Of a stretch of DNA of 10,241 nucleotides, positions 1 through 6,445 are shown piece after piece. Made by a program: the position numbers and the translations under genes. The stretch is taken from contig DATNLZ010000107.1 of assembly GCA_035602605.1 (NCBI GenBank), positions 1-10,241 of the forward strand. Direction: 5' to 3'. Every line of letters starts with the position of its first letter. The first letter of the stretch is position 1. This stretch comes from DASQHY01 sp035602605 (GTDB lineage Bacteria > Acidobacteriota > Terriglobia > Acidiferrales > UBA7541). The notes below the pieces were generated by a model. The model ran no database searches. It was given only the letters and a program-made list of their open reading frames with translations, and was not told where the DNA came from.

Positions 1-10
1 CGCCATTTTC

Positions 11-69
11 GGAGCAACTTTGGAGCAACCTAAGCGGGGCTTCAAAACGATAAGCGCAACCGAAGCAAC
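11..69. repeat. Short GCAAC direct repeats left of the attachment site
   Basis: GGAGCAAC occurs at 11-18 and again at 22-29, an 11-base period. Two further GCAAC copies lie at 56-60 and 65-69. They sit just left of the tRNA fragment. Similarly phased repeats lie on its right side at 198-236. Short phased repeats flanking a core are what integrase arm-type binding sites look like, but that role is inference. Confidence 0.4.
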
Positions 70-88
70 GACTTAGATTGAATTTACG

Positions 89-138
89 CTTGCTTTGCAA
101 GCAGGGGGTCGCCGGTTCGATCCCGGCCACGTCCACCA
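89..138 (+). other. 3' fragment of tRNA-Ala(TGC); phage/element attachment site
   Basis: This stretch folds as the 3' part of a tRNA. The anticodon arm is CTTGC-TTTGCAA-GCAGG (89-105) with anticodon TGC. It is followed by a 5-base variable loop (106-110), a T arm GCCGG-TTCGATC-CCGGC (111-127), the acceptor strand CACGTCC (128-134), discriminator A135 and an encoded CCA (136-138). T132 is position 70, which would form the G3:U70 pair that marks alanine tRNAs. No matching 5' half (acceptor 5' strand, D arm) lies upstream in 1-88, so this is not a functional tRNA. A tRNA 3' end next to a tyrosine integrase gene is the usual form of an attachment site left by integration into a tRNA gene. Confidence 0.82.
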
Positions 139-166
139 ACTATCTGCCTGCAATCTCAATCATTTG

Positions 167-1016
167 CTAATTCGGCTTTAGGCCGACTTCAGCAAATTTG
201 GGAACACTTGGGAACAATAAGGATTCCAAGTGTTCCACGGCTTGTCTCTGAGCACTTCCGCTAGCATGGGTATACACCTGAAGCGTGGTCGTCATGTGCG
301 AATGACCGAGTTGCGCTTGAGCTACTCGCAAAGGCGTTTCCTGCTCATGGAGCAACGTCCCATGCGTGTGCCGTAGCGAATGCCAATCGATCGATCCGAG
401 CCCCGCTCGTTGAGAAGCCGGATGTAGTTGGCGTTTCCGCAGATTGTTCGAGGCGAGTGGCGTACCGTGCCGCGTTGCAAAAACCAACGCCTCGTTTGCG
501 GTATCTCTACAACTCACGCGGTGTGCCTGCAATGCCTGAGTCACTGTGGGGATAAGTGGAACCTCTCGGCGACTGGCGCGCGTCTTCGGAGTGCCAAAGT
601 GTCCTTTGTAGCAAGTCTCCTCGACCCGCAAAGTTCCAGCAGCAAAGTTGATCCGTCCCCACCGGAGCGCCAGAATCTCCCCAATACGCAAGCCCGTCAT
701 TACGGCCAGCAGCACAATCGTACGTACCGGCTCATCTGCCGCAGCAATGAGTCGCCGCACCTCATCCAACGAAAGGAATCGGTGTGGGTGCTTGAGCGAA
801 CGTTTCCGGCATTCTTACCCCGTGCACTGGATTATCAGACAGGTAGTTCCAGTCCACAGCCGTCCCGATAACTTTGCTCAACAGGCTGCGGAGATGGTGA
901 GTCGTTTCCCAGGCATAGCCGTTCTTCAGTTTTGCAATCAGGAATTGTTGAATCTCCGCGCGCGTGATGTCACACAAACGTGAGTCACGGAAGCGCGGGA
1001 GCAGATGAGGAAAACG
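167..1016 (-). pseudogene. Tyrosine recombinase / phage-type integrase, frameshifted and 5'-truncated
   Basis: Site-specific recombinase of the tyrosine integrase family. The first reading frame (1016 down to about 805) gives the end of the core-binding domain: LPRF, then CDITRAEIQQFL and SDNPVHGVRMPE. The second frame (about 803 to 167) gives the catalytic domain. All active-site residues are present there: Arg in TGLRIGEILALRW, the beta-hairpin Lys in GTPKTRASRREVPL, HxxR in WHSLRH, His in LGHSH and the nucleophilic Tyr in VYTH. Removing one T from the TTT at 803-805 joins the frames as MPERSLKHPHRFLSLDEV, the usual linker, so the break is a single-base insertion. A TGA at 1017-1019 precedes LPRF. 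No integrase-like sequence is readable further upstream, so roughly the first 50-70 residues are missing. The gene ends 28 bases from the tRNA-Ala fragment. Recombinase activity is unlikely unless the frameshift is a sequencing error and the N-terminus is dispensable. Confidence 0.87.
198..236. repeat. Phased direct repeat and perfect 11-bp inverted repeat inside the integrase 3' end
   Basis: TTGGGAACA is present at 198-206 and 208-216. GGAACACTTGG (201-211) is also perfectly complementary to CCAAGTGTTCC (226-236) across a 14-base spacer. The sequence encodes integrase residues close to the C-terminus, so part of the repetition may be forced by codons. Its position 60-100 bases from the attachment core fits an arm-type binding site or a hairpin in the integrase transcript. 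There is no T tract, so it is not an obvious terminator. Confidence 0.45.
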
Positions 1017-1133
1017 TCAAAAGGGATCTTTGGAGGGCGCGGCTGGCGATCAGGCAGTTTTCACCCATTCAATTATCCGGACCGTATTATGCATGACACA
1101 CCAATTGAAGACCAATGGTCCGCGCCAGCGCGC

Positions 1134-1424
1134 TCAACCAATTAGCTCCGCTCGCGTCACCTCCAGAGGGTGATCGATCAGGGACTCCACGCGTTCGATG
1201 AAGCGTACCGTATGCGGCAAACTTGCGTGATTCTCAAAGGCAGCCTCGTTTGTCCAGCGCGAGTGAATGTAGAACAGTCGCGGATCTCGGGTCGAGCGGA
1301 AAGCGTGAACGCTCAGGCAGCCAGCTTCCTCGCGCGAAGGACCGAGAACCTTACGCAACTCCTCCTCAACGGCACTCTCATTGCCGGCGCAGGCATAAAA
1401 ACGCGAGAAGATGAATAACTCCAT
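1134..1424 (-). CDS. ABM-domain (antibiotic biosynthesis monooxygenase / YgiN-like) protein
   Basis: A 96-residue protein with the single ferredoxin-like alpha/beta domain of the ABM family: a beta strand MELFIFSRFYA, a helix EEELRKVLGPSREEAG, the family-typical turn GCLSVHAFRS, then LFYIHSRWTNEAAFENHASLPH and a C-terminal helix. Family members are small dimeric cytoplasmic proteins. Some are cofactor-free quinol or polyketide monooxygenases, some degrade haem and many are uncharacterised, so the substrate cannot be named. The ATG at 1424 is supported by AGGAGG at 1431-1436 with a 6-base spacer. That Shine-Dalgarno overlaps the stop codon of the preceding small gene, so the two were probably co-transcribed and translationally coupled. 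The gene appears intact. Confidence 0.87.
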   Translation of the reverse strand: MELFIFSRFYACAGNESAVEEELRKVLGPSREEAGCLSVHAFRSTRDPRLFYIHSRWTNEAAFENHASLPHTVRFIERVESLIDHPLEVTRAELIG

Positions 1425-1434
1425 CGGTTACCTC

Positions 1435-1743
1435 CTAGCGCGTCGCTGGCATGCCGAGAATTGCCCTGATTCGGTGACGGTCGCTCACTTCGCGTGGAGA
1501 TCCGCCCGTTCTCTCAACCCATTTCGTAAAATCCTTGAGTTTAACTTCGTGTTCGACGCGAACGTCGGCGACTGATACCTTGGCGGCGTTCAATCCCTGC
1601 GCGATTCCCCCAACCCATTCATTGCCGTGCAGCGCCGCGAGACCTTAGGCCACAGCTTCGTACAACGTAGCAGCCGTCACGTCGACGGTATGCGGTACGC
1701 CATCGATATCCTGAATCGTGACTCGGCAAGATCGGGCCGCCAT
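1435..1743 (-). pseudogene. Small protein of unknown function with an in-frame stop at codon 33
   Basis: Reading from ATG 1743 to TAG 1435 gives a 102-residue frame interrupted once, by TAA at 1645-1647 (codon 33). Before the stop it begins MAARSCRVTIQDIDGVPHTV. After the stop it continues as GLAALHGNEWVGGIAQGLN, KVSVADVRVEHEVKLKDF, then a basic tail with REVSDRHRIRAILGMP. The second part keeps a protein-like composition and runs exactly to the ribosome binding site of the ABM gene. This argues that one original gene was hit by a nonsense mutation. I do not recognise a characterised domain. A TATAGT lies at 1755-1760 (minus strand), 11 bases before the ATG, and could be a -10 box of a near-leaderless transcript, but no good -35 is visible. 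The alternative is two chance ORFs. Confidence 0.62.
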
Positions 1744-1923
1744 TGTCACAAAATACTATATTCGCTTTTGCTTCGCCAGTATGTACGCGCGCGGCCGAAA
1801 GCGTAGGCCGACATCAGGATCAGAGATTTCAGATTGTTTCCGAGCAAATGACGGCCTGCGGCTCGTCAGCAGTGCCAGAACTAACCGAGTTACGCGTGTA
1901 ATTTGTTGAGAGTGGCGTACAGC

Positions 1924-2532
1924 TTATTCGGGAAGCCATGTCGCCTCAGCACGTACTGCGCTTGGACGCGCTACCCACATGGCCAGAACAAGACCGAGGA
2001 ACAAAGGCAATCGCCAGACCACGTAGTAGAAAAAGAGCGGAGGGAGGTGCATTATCCACAAAAGCGCCACCCCTATATTGCCAAGACTGAGTACAAGAAT
2101 AGCTACCAACAACCCTCTCAAGAATCTGGGCAGATTGAGACTCCTCGTTGCCCCAAGGTACATGATGAGTGCCGCCAATAACGCGACAGCGTCGAGCAAG
2201 GTCAGAAATCCAATTTGGTAGATTAGGGATACCGGCCAGGCCAGTCTTAGTCCCAAAAGTAGTAAAGACTGGATCTCAAGATTCTGCCCAATCTGCTTCC
2301 AGGGAATCGCGCTGCTATAAATGATCGCGAACACAATCCCGATCCATCGTGTGCGCAGTTCCTTGGAAAAACCCACCAGAATCGCCATGATTACTTGACG
2401 CCAATACCAAGCGACCGAACCCCGTCGCCTAAAGTCCTCCAACAAATCACCTGCAAGAGCCTCGTTCTTTCCCCCAGGCACCAGGTGTTCCAAAAACCAG
2501 GTTGCCAGTGAGGGTGGCTGCGATGACTTCAT
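1924..2532 (-). CDS. Permease-prefix-domain membrane protein paired with PadR
   Basis: A 202-residue inner-membrane protein. The cytoplasmic N-terminus has the permease-prefix signature: WFLEHLVP, NEALAGDLLEDFRRRGS and WYWRQV (about residues 12-47). Roughly five hydrophobic segments follow: WIGIVFAIIYSSAIPW, LLLLGLRLAWPVSLIYQ, LDAVALLAALIMYLG, GLLVAILVLSLGNIGVALLW and FFYYVVWRLPLFLGLVLAMW. In acidobacteria this prefix usually precedes a large MacB-type permease. Here it stands alone with no ATPase or periplasmic domain. The start at 2532 is chosen over an upstream in-frame codon because ATGA overlaps the PadR stop and GGGAGG precedes it by 6 bases. Expression should therefore be coupled to the PadR gene. 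The substrate and role are unknown. Confidence 0.8.
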   Translation of the reverse strand: MKSSQPPSLATWFLEHLVPGGKNEALAGDLLEDFRRRGSVAWYWRQVIMAILVGFSKELRTRWIGIVFAIIYSSAIPWKQIGQNLEIQSLLLLGLRLAWPVSLIYQIGFLTLLDAVALLAALIMYLGATRSLNLPRFLRGLLVAILVLSLGNIGVALLWIMHLPPLFFYYVVWRLPLFLGLVLAMWVARPSAVRAEATWLPE

Positions 2533-2864
2533 ACCTGGCCTCCCTGCAGCTCTCGCAGGCCGCGCCACAATTTCATCAAGGCCTGCCGTGTTTCGCGAGC
2601 CTCACGCAATCCTTTTGTTGTGACGCGAAAATATCGCTTGGCCCTGCCACCGCGCTCCGCCGTAGGCTCACCCAGATTGGAGGACACTAGGCCTTTTTCC
2701 TGAAGTCGTTCCAGGGTGGCATACACGCTGCCCAACGCTACTTCCCGACCAGATTGTTGTTCAATTTCTCTTGAGATAGGGACACCGTAGGCGTTTTCAC
2801 CGAGGCGGAGTAACGCCAACATCACGATCAACTCGAGTTCTCCAAGTTGTGTGCGTTTACCCAT
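2529..2864 (-). CDS. PadR family transcriptional regulator
   Basis: A 111-residue winged-helix repressor. The family pattern is clear: LGELELIVMLALLRLGENAY (helix 1), VPISREIEQQSGREVALGSV (recognition region), YATLERLQEKGLVSS, then the wing and RGGRAKRYFRVTTKG. A short C-terminal dimerisation helix ends the protein. PadR proteins typically repress their own operon and a neighbouring transporter and are released by small lipophilic ligands. Here the only partner is the downstream membrane protein, which overlaps it by four bases (ATGA). ATG 2864 is chosen because homology begins at MGKRTQLGELE. The open frame continues upstream to 3101 without PadR character. There is no strong Shine-Dalgarno before ATG 2864, only GAAGAA. 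Confidence 0.92.
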   Translation of the reverse strand: MGKRTQLGELELIVMLALLRLGENAYGVPISREIEQQSGREVALGSVYATLERLQEKGLVSSNLGEPTAERGGRAKRYFRVTTKGLREARETRQALMKLWRGLRELQGGQV

Positions 2865-2871
2865 TTCTTCA

Positions 2872-2900
2872 ACAATAATGAATAAATTAGAAAAATGCAA
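2872..2900 (-). promoter_or_regulatory. Candidate promoter of the PadR operon
   Basis: On the minus strand TTGCAT (2895-2900) and TATTGT (2872-2877) are separated by 17 bases in an AT-rich stretch. Transcription would begin about 7 bases on, almost at the PadR ATG (2864), giving a leaderless or near-leaderless mRNA. That agrees with the poor ribosome binding site. The call rests on hexamer match only. Confidence 0.3.
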
Positions 2901-3034
2901 GTATCCGGAGTGAACGACTCGATGCGTAAGAATCGGGCGAAGCCGAGCGGATAACACAAAGCGGGATCGGTAAACGCTATGCGACAGGGCGCGACGCAAT
3001 TCGAAACTGGGCGTGAAATCGTACGCCAGATTGG

Positions 3035-3063
3035 TTGAGTCGTCAGATTCACTCGGATAGGAT
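3035..3063 (+). promoter_or_regulatory. Candidate promoter of the SDR gene
   Basis: TTGAGT (3035-3040) and TAGGAT (3058-3063) are spaced by 17 bases and lie 21 bases before ATG 3084, each matching 4 of 6 consensus positions. The expected start near 3070 would leave a short leader that still contains the GGGGAGGA ribosome binding site (3073-3080). The SDR and PadR promoters would then diverge from one 219-bp region. Confidence 0.35.
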
Positions 3064-3083
3064 CTTTTGCATGGGGAGGACGT

Positions 3084-4133
3084 ATGCCTAGGAAGCCTCA
3101 ACGGTCAACCAGTGGTCGCGATGCGCAAGGGCGCTCCGATGCAAGAGGGCAGAAGCTAGCGGGGACCATCGCGGTCGTGGCCGGTGCGACGCGTGGCGCT
3201 GGGCGTGGAATCGCGCGGGCACTTGCGGAAGCCGGTGCGAAAGTCTATTGCACCGGGCGCAGCTTGCGCGGCAACCCGTCACCGTACAATCGGCCTGAAA
3301 CGATCGAAGAGACAGCCGAAATGATCAGCGCGGCCGGCGGCTTCGCCGTCGCACTTCGAGTGGATCACACTGTAGAAGCAGAGGTGGAGGCCCTCTTCCA
3401 GCGTGTGGACCGCGAATGCGGGAGACTGGACTTGCTAGTGAACAGCATCGCTGGCGAAAACCCGTTGATGGCGCAGTGGTGTTCTTTTTGGAAAACAGAC
3501 TTGAAGAATGCGGAAGCTGCGTTCCGTCAGTCGCTCCTCTCTCACATCATCACCGCCAAGCATGCGGCTCCATACTTGATTCGCAACCGCCGAGGCCTCA
3601 TTGTCGAAGTGACAGAGAACGACGTGCTCAGCGCCGGAGGTAATCCGGTGACTCAGACTGTGAAGCTCGGGCTCAAAGGGCTAGCGCTCAACATGGCGGC
3701 AGAACTGCGACCACATGGCGTAGCTGCGGTCGCGATTACTCCCGGGTTTCTGAGATCGGAGACGATGCTGGAGCGATTCAGCGTCACAGAGGAGACCTGG
3801 CGCGAAGGGGGGAAGAAAGACCAGAACTTCCTGGAATCAGAGTCCCCGTTGTTCGTGGGTCGCGCTGTTGTCGCATTGGCAGGAGACCCGGCGATATTAG
3901 AGCGTTCGGGACAGCTCTTCAGCTCCTGGGAACTCGGCCGTGAGTACCGATTCACGGATGCCGACGGACGGCGACCGGACTGGGGCGCTCTTAAAATCGA
4001 CTTCTCGAAGCATCCGGAGCAGTTGCTCCAGCGACTGAGGACTGGTTCGGAGATACAGCTTCGATGGTTGAGCGAACTGCGGCGGAAGACGAAGCACTTT
4101 CTCACTCAGCTACCCCCCGGTCGGAGATCTTGA
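3084..4133 (+). CDS. SDR family oxidoreductase (DHRS1-like), atypical active site
   Basis: A 349-residue Rossmann-fold protein of the short-chain dehydrogenase/reductase type. The dinucleotide-binding loop is AGATRGAGRGIA (34-45). The adenine-ring Asp is in VDHT (93-96), and NSIAG (120-124) replaces the classical NNAG. The DHRS1-like C-terminal block is clear: ELRPHGVAAVAITPGFLRSE, ESPLFVGRAVVALA and SSWELGREY, then TDADGRRPDWG. The active site is unusual. In the usual YxxxK signature, Lys194 is present but position 190 is Thr (TQTVK), and LIVEVTEND stands where the catalytic Ser region should be. Dehydrogenase activity is therefore uncertain. The start is supported by GGAGGA at 3075-3080, with a rather short spacer. 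The last six or so residues are encoded by sequence that belongs to an Mrr remnant on the other strand, so the C-terminus is probably a fusion tail. Cytoplasmic; substrate unknown. Confidence 0.9.
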   Translation: MPRKPQRSTSGRDAQGRSDARGQKLAGTIAVVAGATRGAGRGIARALAEAGAKVYCTGRSLRGNPSPYNRPETIEETAEMISAAGGFAVALRVDHTVEAEVEALFQRVDRECGRLDLLVNSIAGENPLMAQWCSFWKTDLKNAEAAFRQSLLSHIITAKHAAPYLIRNRRGLIVEVTENDVLSAGGNPVTQTVKLGLKGLALNMAAELRPHGVAAVAITPGFLRSETMLERFSVTEETWREGGKKDQNFLESESPLFVGRAVVALAGDPAILERSGQLFSSWELGREYRFTDADGRRPDWGALKIDFSKHPEQLLQRLRTGSEIQLRWLSELRRKTKHFLTQLPPGRRS

Positions 4134-4368
4134 AATGACCCCGTAGGGGCGTGTCCAAAAGACCGGCTCGTTGTAAGTAGACTTTCGCCCATGCAACGCG
4201 ATTGCCGAAAATCGGCTGACGGCTCGGAAGCAGCGCTTTTCTTTCGTCATCGGTCAATTTAAACCGGTTGCCAAGCGCTTCTCTCGCATCTCGGAGGGAA
4301 TGCTCTTTGCCATCCGATGCCAGCTCTAACAACGGGCGCATGAGTGTTTGAAAATCGGGTACCGCCAC
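4102..4368 (-). pseudogene. Mrr restriction endonuclease, N-terminal winged-helix domain only
   Basis: The 88-residue frame starts at GTG 4368 behind AGGAG and a 6-base spacer. It matches the Mrr N-terminal domain: VPDFQTLMRPLLELASDGKE, HSLRDAREALGNRFKLTDDE, RKALLPSRQPIFGNRVAWAK and TYL-type helix VYLQRAGLLDTPLRGHFKIS, then DRG. Mrr-type type IV restriction enzymes are about 300 residues with a C-terminal PD-(D/E)xK nuclease domain. Here homology stops at DRG, followed by VAE and a stop, and no nuclease domain is present. The fragment overlaps the 3' end of the convergent SDR gene by 32 bases, so the deletion junction lies near 4105-4120. A standalone DNA-binding protein is possible but less likely than a truncated remnant. 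Confidence 0.75.
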
Positions 4369-4465
4369 AAATTGCTCCTGTGCAATATGTAAGTAAAATC
4401 AGAGCATCATCCGCGAGGCAAACGCTCGATTCACTCCGCGATAAAATTTCGGGCCGATACAGGCG

Positions 4466-5255
4466 TTAGCCTTTCACCTTCTTCAACTTGATTGTCAGTT
4501 TCGGCTTAACGTCCGGGAATACCACGATGCTTTGCTCATTCGGGCGATAACCATCCTTCGCGACGTACATCGCGTGAGGTCCAACAGGAACCCGGAGTAC
4601 GCCGGGAGACGTTGGTTGACCATCTACCCGTAGCTGCGCGTCTTTCGGTTCCACCTTAATCTCTGCTTCGAAAAGCTGTGCTGGCGAAGACTGGTCGGCT
4701 TCGGCTATCTTGCAGCTGCGTGAATGCCTTCTCAACGGGATAAGTGACGTAATTATCGCAAAGGTTTCCTTTGAATTGTAAACAGTTCAAATTGGATTCC
4801 GTCTTTTGGATTCGGACTATCCAATCGGGATGCGTGGAGCAAAGCACCTTTGTCAACCCGGCTTGCCAACTGTCTGCACCGGCACCGCCGAGCAGCATGT
4901 CCATCTTCTGTGCAGCTACCAAGCCTATATGCGGGTTAAAGCCCGAGCGCCTTAGAAGTAAAAGTGCGACAGCGTCTGCCTCGGCTTCTTGGCTCCTTGT
5001 GTGTTCGCCGCCTTCAACCTCTTCAGCAAAGTTCTTCATTGACTGCCAGAGATACCGCTTTACACCACCTGTGCGTCCGTTAGCCACGTCCTTGCGGTGA
5101 TTGAGGACTACTTGTTGGTAATCGCTGTATGTCTTTAGAACTGGTACCAGCATGCGCTCATCCCGATGGCCCATTAGATTGTGCGAAGCTTCATGGGCAA
5201 GAATGAAATAAATGCTGTCCCAATCGTCCTGCCAGGCAAAGTTCGTTTCGACCGC
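4466..5255 (-). pseudogene. M48 family metalloprotease with C-terminal PEGA domain, frameshifted and 5'-truncated
   Basis: The frame from 5255 down contains the zinc-protease motif HEASH (5181-5195), preceded by SIYFILA and followed by NLMGHRDERM. The third zinc ligand is Glu in SQEAEADAVALLLLRRSGF (ExxAD). This is a typical M48 peptidase core. The frame ends at 4656. A second frame (4466 to about 4712) encodes a PEGA domain, AEIKVEPKDAQLRVDGQ to YVAKDGYRPNEQSI and a basic end KLTIKLKK. Dropping one base near 4708-4713 fuses the frames as QLQIAEADQSSPAQ. Upstream of residue AVETNF a TAA (5256-5258) closes the frame. In another frame ATG 5283 begins MKNLICILLS, which looks like the start of a signal peptide, so an internal deletion seems to have fused the signal region to the protease core. 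The intact parent would be a secreted or periplasmic protease. This copy is probably non-functional. Confidence 0.8.
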
Positions 5256-5293
5256 TTAAAAGAATGCATATTAAATTTTTCATGTTGTCACAT

Positions 5294-5842
5294 CTACTTA
5301 CGCGGGAACGCAAAGTTGAACTGCCATCCCGATATCCGTACTGTTAGACCTAGAGTGTAGTTGCTGTTCATCATGTCAATGGCCTGCGCCCGCCCATCGC
5401 GTTCGAAGAAGAGATAATACAAACCATTTTCCCCATAGGCCACGGTCTGAGGAACGAGCGGAGGATAGGTCTGCCCGGTCGGATACTTATAATGCGTGGG
5501 TTCGAGTGACGCCAGTTTGATGTCCCGGTCCGCGTCAGGCTTGAACAGGTCGAGGCCCTTTGCGTTTATCTTGACCGACGACGCGCTGCAATTAGTGACG
5601 AACACCTCGACTCGCAAAAAGGAATCCTGGTCAACAAGCTTCACACTGACATTCAATCCGTCAGCGAACATCGTGAACGTTTCTTCGTTGTCACCGGGCA
5701 TGTAGGGACCATTATTGGCAGATACGACGTGGTGATTACCGTACTTTTCGCTCGGCGGGACCTTGTCCCAACACGGTCGGCTTTGAGCGACAGCAACAAC
5801 CGGAGCGGCAAGCACGAAGTTAAATATTAGTCCGAATTTAAT
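5294..5842 (-). CDS. Secreted protein of unknown function; ATT in place of the start codon
   Basis: No family is recognised. The frame from 5842 reads IKFGLIFNFVLAAPVVAVAQ, a standard signal peptide: Lys, hydrophobic core, AVA cleavage site before QS. It only works if translation begins at the ATT at 5840-5842, or if that codon was once ATG. The annotated-looking GTG at 5815 would cut the signal peptide in half. The mature part (about 160 residues) has the motifs SANNGPYMPGDNEETFTMFA and VSVKLVDQDSFLRVEVFVTN, then KINAKGLDLF and VRISGWQFNFAFPRK. The alternating beta-strand composition suggests an exported beta-sandwich domain. There is no clear Shine-Dalgarno before ATT. It sits 10 bases upstream of the signal-peptide-like start of the M48 remnant, so the two were probably one operon. 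Translation of this copy is doubtful. Confidence 0.62.
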   Translation of the reverse strand: MKFGLIFNFVLAAPVVAVAQSRPCWDKVPPSEKYGNHHVVSANNGPYMPGDNEETFTMFADGLNVSVKLVDQDSFLRVEVFVTNCSASSVKINAKGLDLFKPDADRDIKLASLEPTHYKYPTGQTYPPLVPQTVAYGENGLYYLFFERDGRAQAIDMMNSNYTLGLTVRISGWQFNFAFPRK

Positions 5843-5857
5843 CCGGTCTGGATCTCA

Positions 5858-6292
5858 ATGGTCGCCTCACTATATCCATGTTGCGCCACCGCTGTCTCAT
5901 CACATTTGTTTGTATTAAAGACGTATCTCATCAACCAATACATCGGCTATTTTTTCGCCATTTATTCACATTGGATTAGCTCTGCGACTCTTCCGTGGTT
6001 CGATTTCTTCTTTACTTTCGGAATCGTAACCCTCGATGTTTGGGAACGGAATATCAATGCTGATGGAGGTTCGTTGGTCTTGACCGATACTGGCTTCACA
6101 TACTCCTTCGATCCCAAGACACGTACAATCTAAGCGATAAGGCGCGGTGAAAAAGGTGGGCTGGTAAAGCAGGACTGGAGCGCCGAGATCAAGCTGGACG
6201 ACGGACGGAAGGTTGATTCCCTTAAAGTTGAAAAGTTGAAAAGGTTTTCGCCGAACCATAAATTGATGTACGATGCGGCCTGTCCCTACTAA
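5858..6292 (+). pseudogene. Possible small pseudogene with in-frame stop
   Basis: One frame runs from ATG 5858 to TAA 6290-6292 with a single interruption, TAA at 6131-6133. Around the interruption it reads NINADGGSLVLTDTGFTYSF, DPKTRTI, stop, AIRRGEKGGLVKQDWSAEIK, LDDGRKVDSLKVEKLKRFSP and MYDAACPY. The charged, amphipathic second half looks like real coding sequence. The first 60 residues are hydrophobic and low in confidence. No family is recognised. The final stop lies inside the first copy of the 43-bp repeat. The antisense frame (5966-6352) is open but its translation does not look like a protein. Confidence 0.35.
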
Positions 6293-6321
6293 AAACTCCG
6301 TCGGCGCGAAAAAGCCGGCTG
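6279..6321 (+). repeat. 43-bp direct repeat, copy 1
   Basis: This sequence, beginning CCTGTCCCTACTAAAAAC and ending GAAAAAGCCGGCTG, recurs at 10088-10130 in the same orientation. The copies differ only at one position (T6297 versus C10106), and similarity stops sharply at both edges. It contains a small hairpin, GTCGGC with GCCGGC around an 8-base loop. The first 14 bases supply the end of the putative pseudogene at 5858. Confidence 0.95.
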
Positions 6322-6326
6322 TACTG

Positions 6327-6348
6327 CTGTGCACGAACTGTGCACGAA
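6327..6348. repeat. Tandem CTGTGCACGAA repeat, possible operator
   Basis: Two perfect tandem 11-base copies (6327-6337, 6338-6348), each containing the palindrome GTGCAC, sit about 100 bases upstream of the esterase ATG (6446). An 11-base period puts both palindromes on the same DNA face, as a cooperative regulator site would. No regulator is known for it. Confidence 0.4.
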
Positions 6349-6445
6349 TCATATGTTTTCACAGCATTGGAGTTAAGTCTGAGCGTTATGACTACGGACT
6401 GGCGTGCCTACGCATTGGCAGCTTATATTTGTTCGAGAGTCGAAC

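Noticed and set aside
428..983. Plus-strand open frames across the integrase
   Set aside because: They are antisense to clear integrase motifs and have no protein-like features.
2865..3101. N-terminal extension of the PadR frame
   Set aside because: It is open only by chance. PadR homology starts at 2864 and the extension overlaps the candidate divergent promoters and the SDR start.
5966..6352. 128-residue open frame on the minus strand
   Set aside because: The translation has no recognisable fold, begins inside the 43-bp repeat region and has no ribosome binding site. The plus strand is more protein-like.
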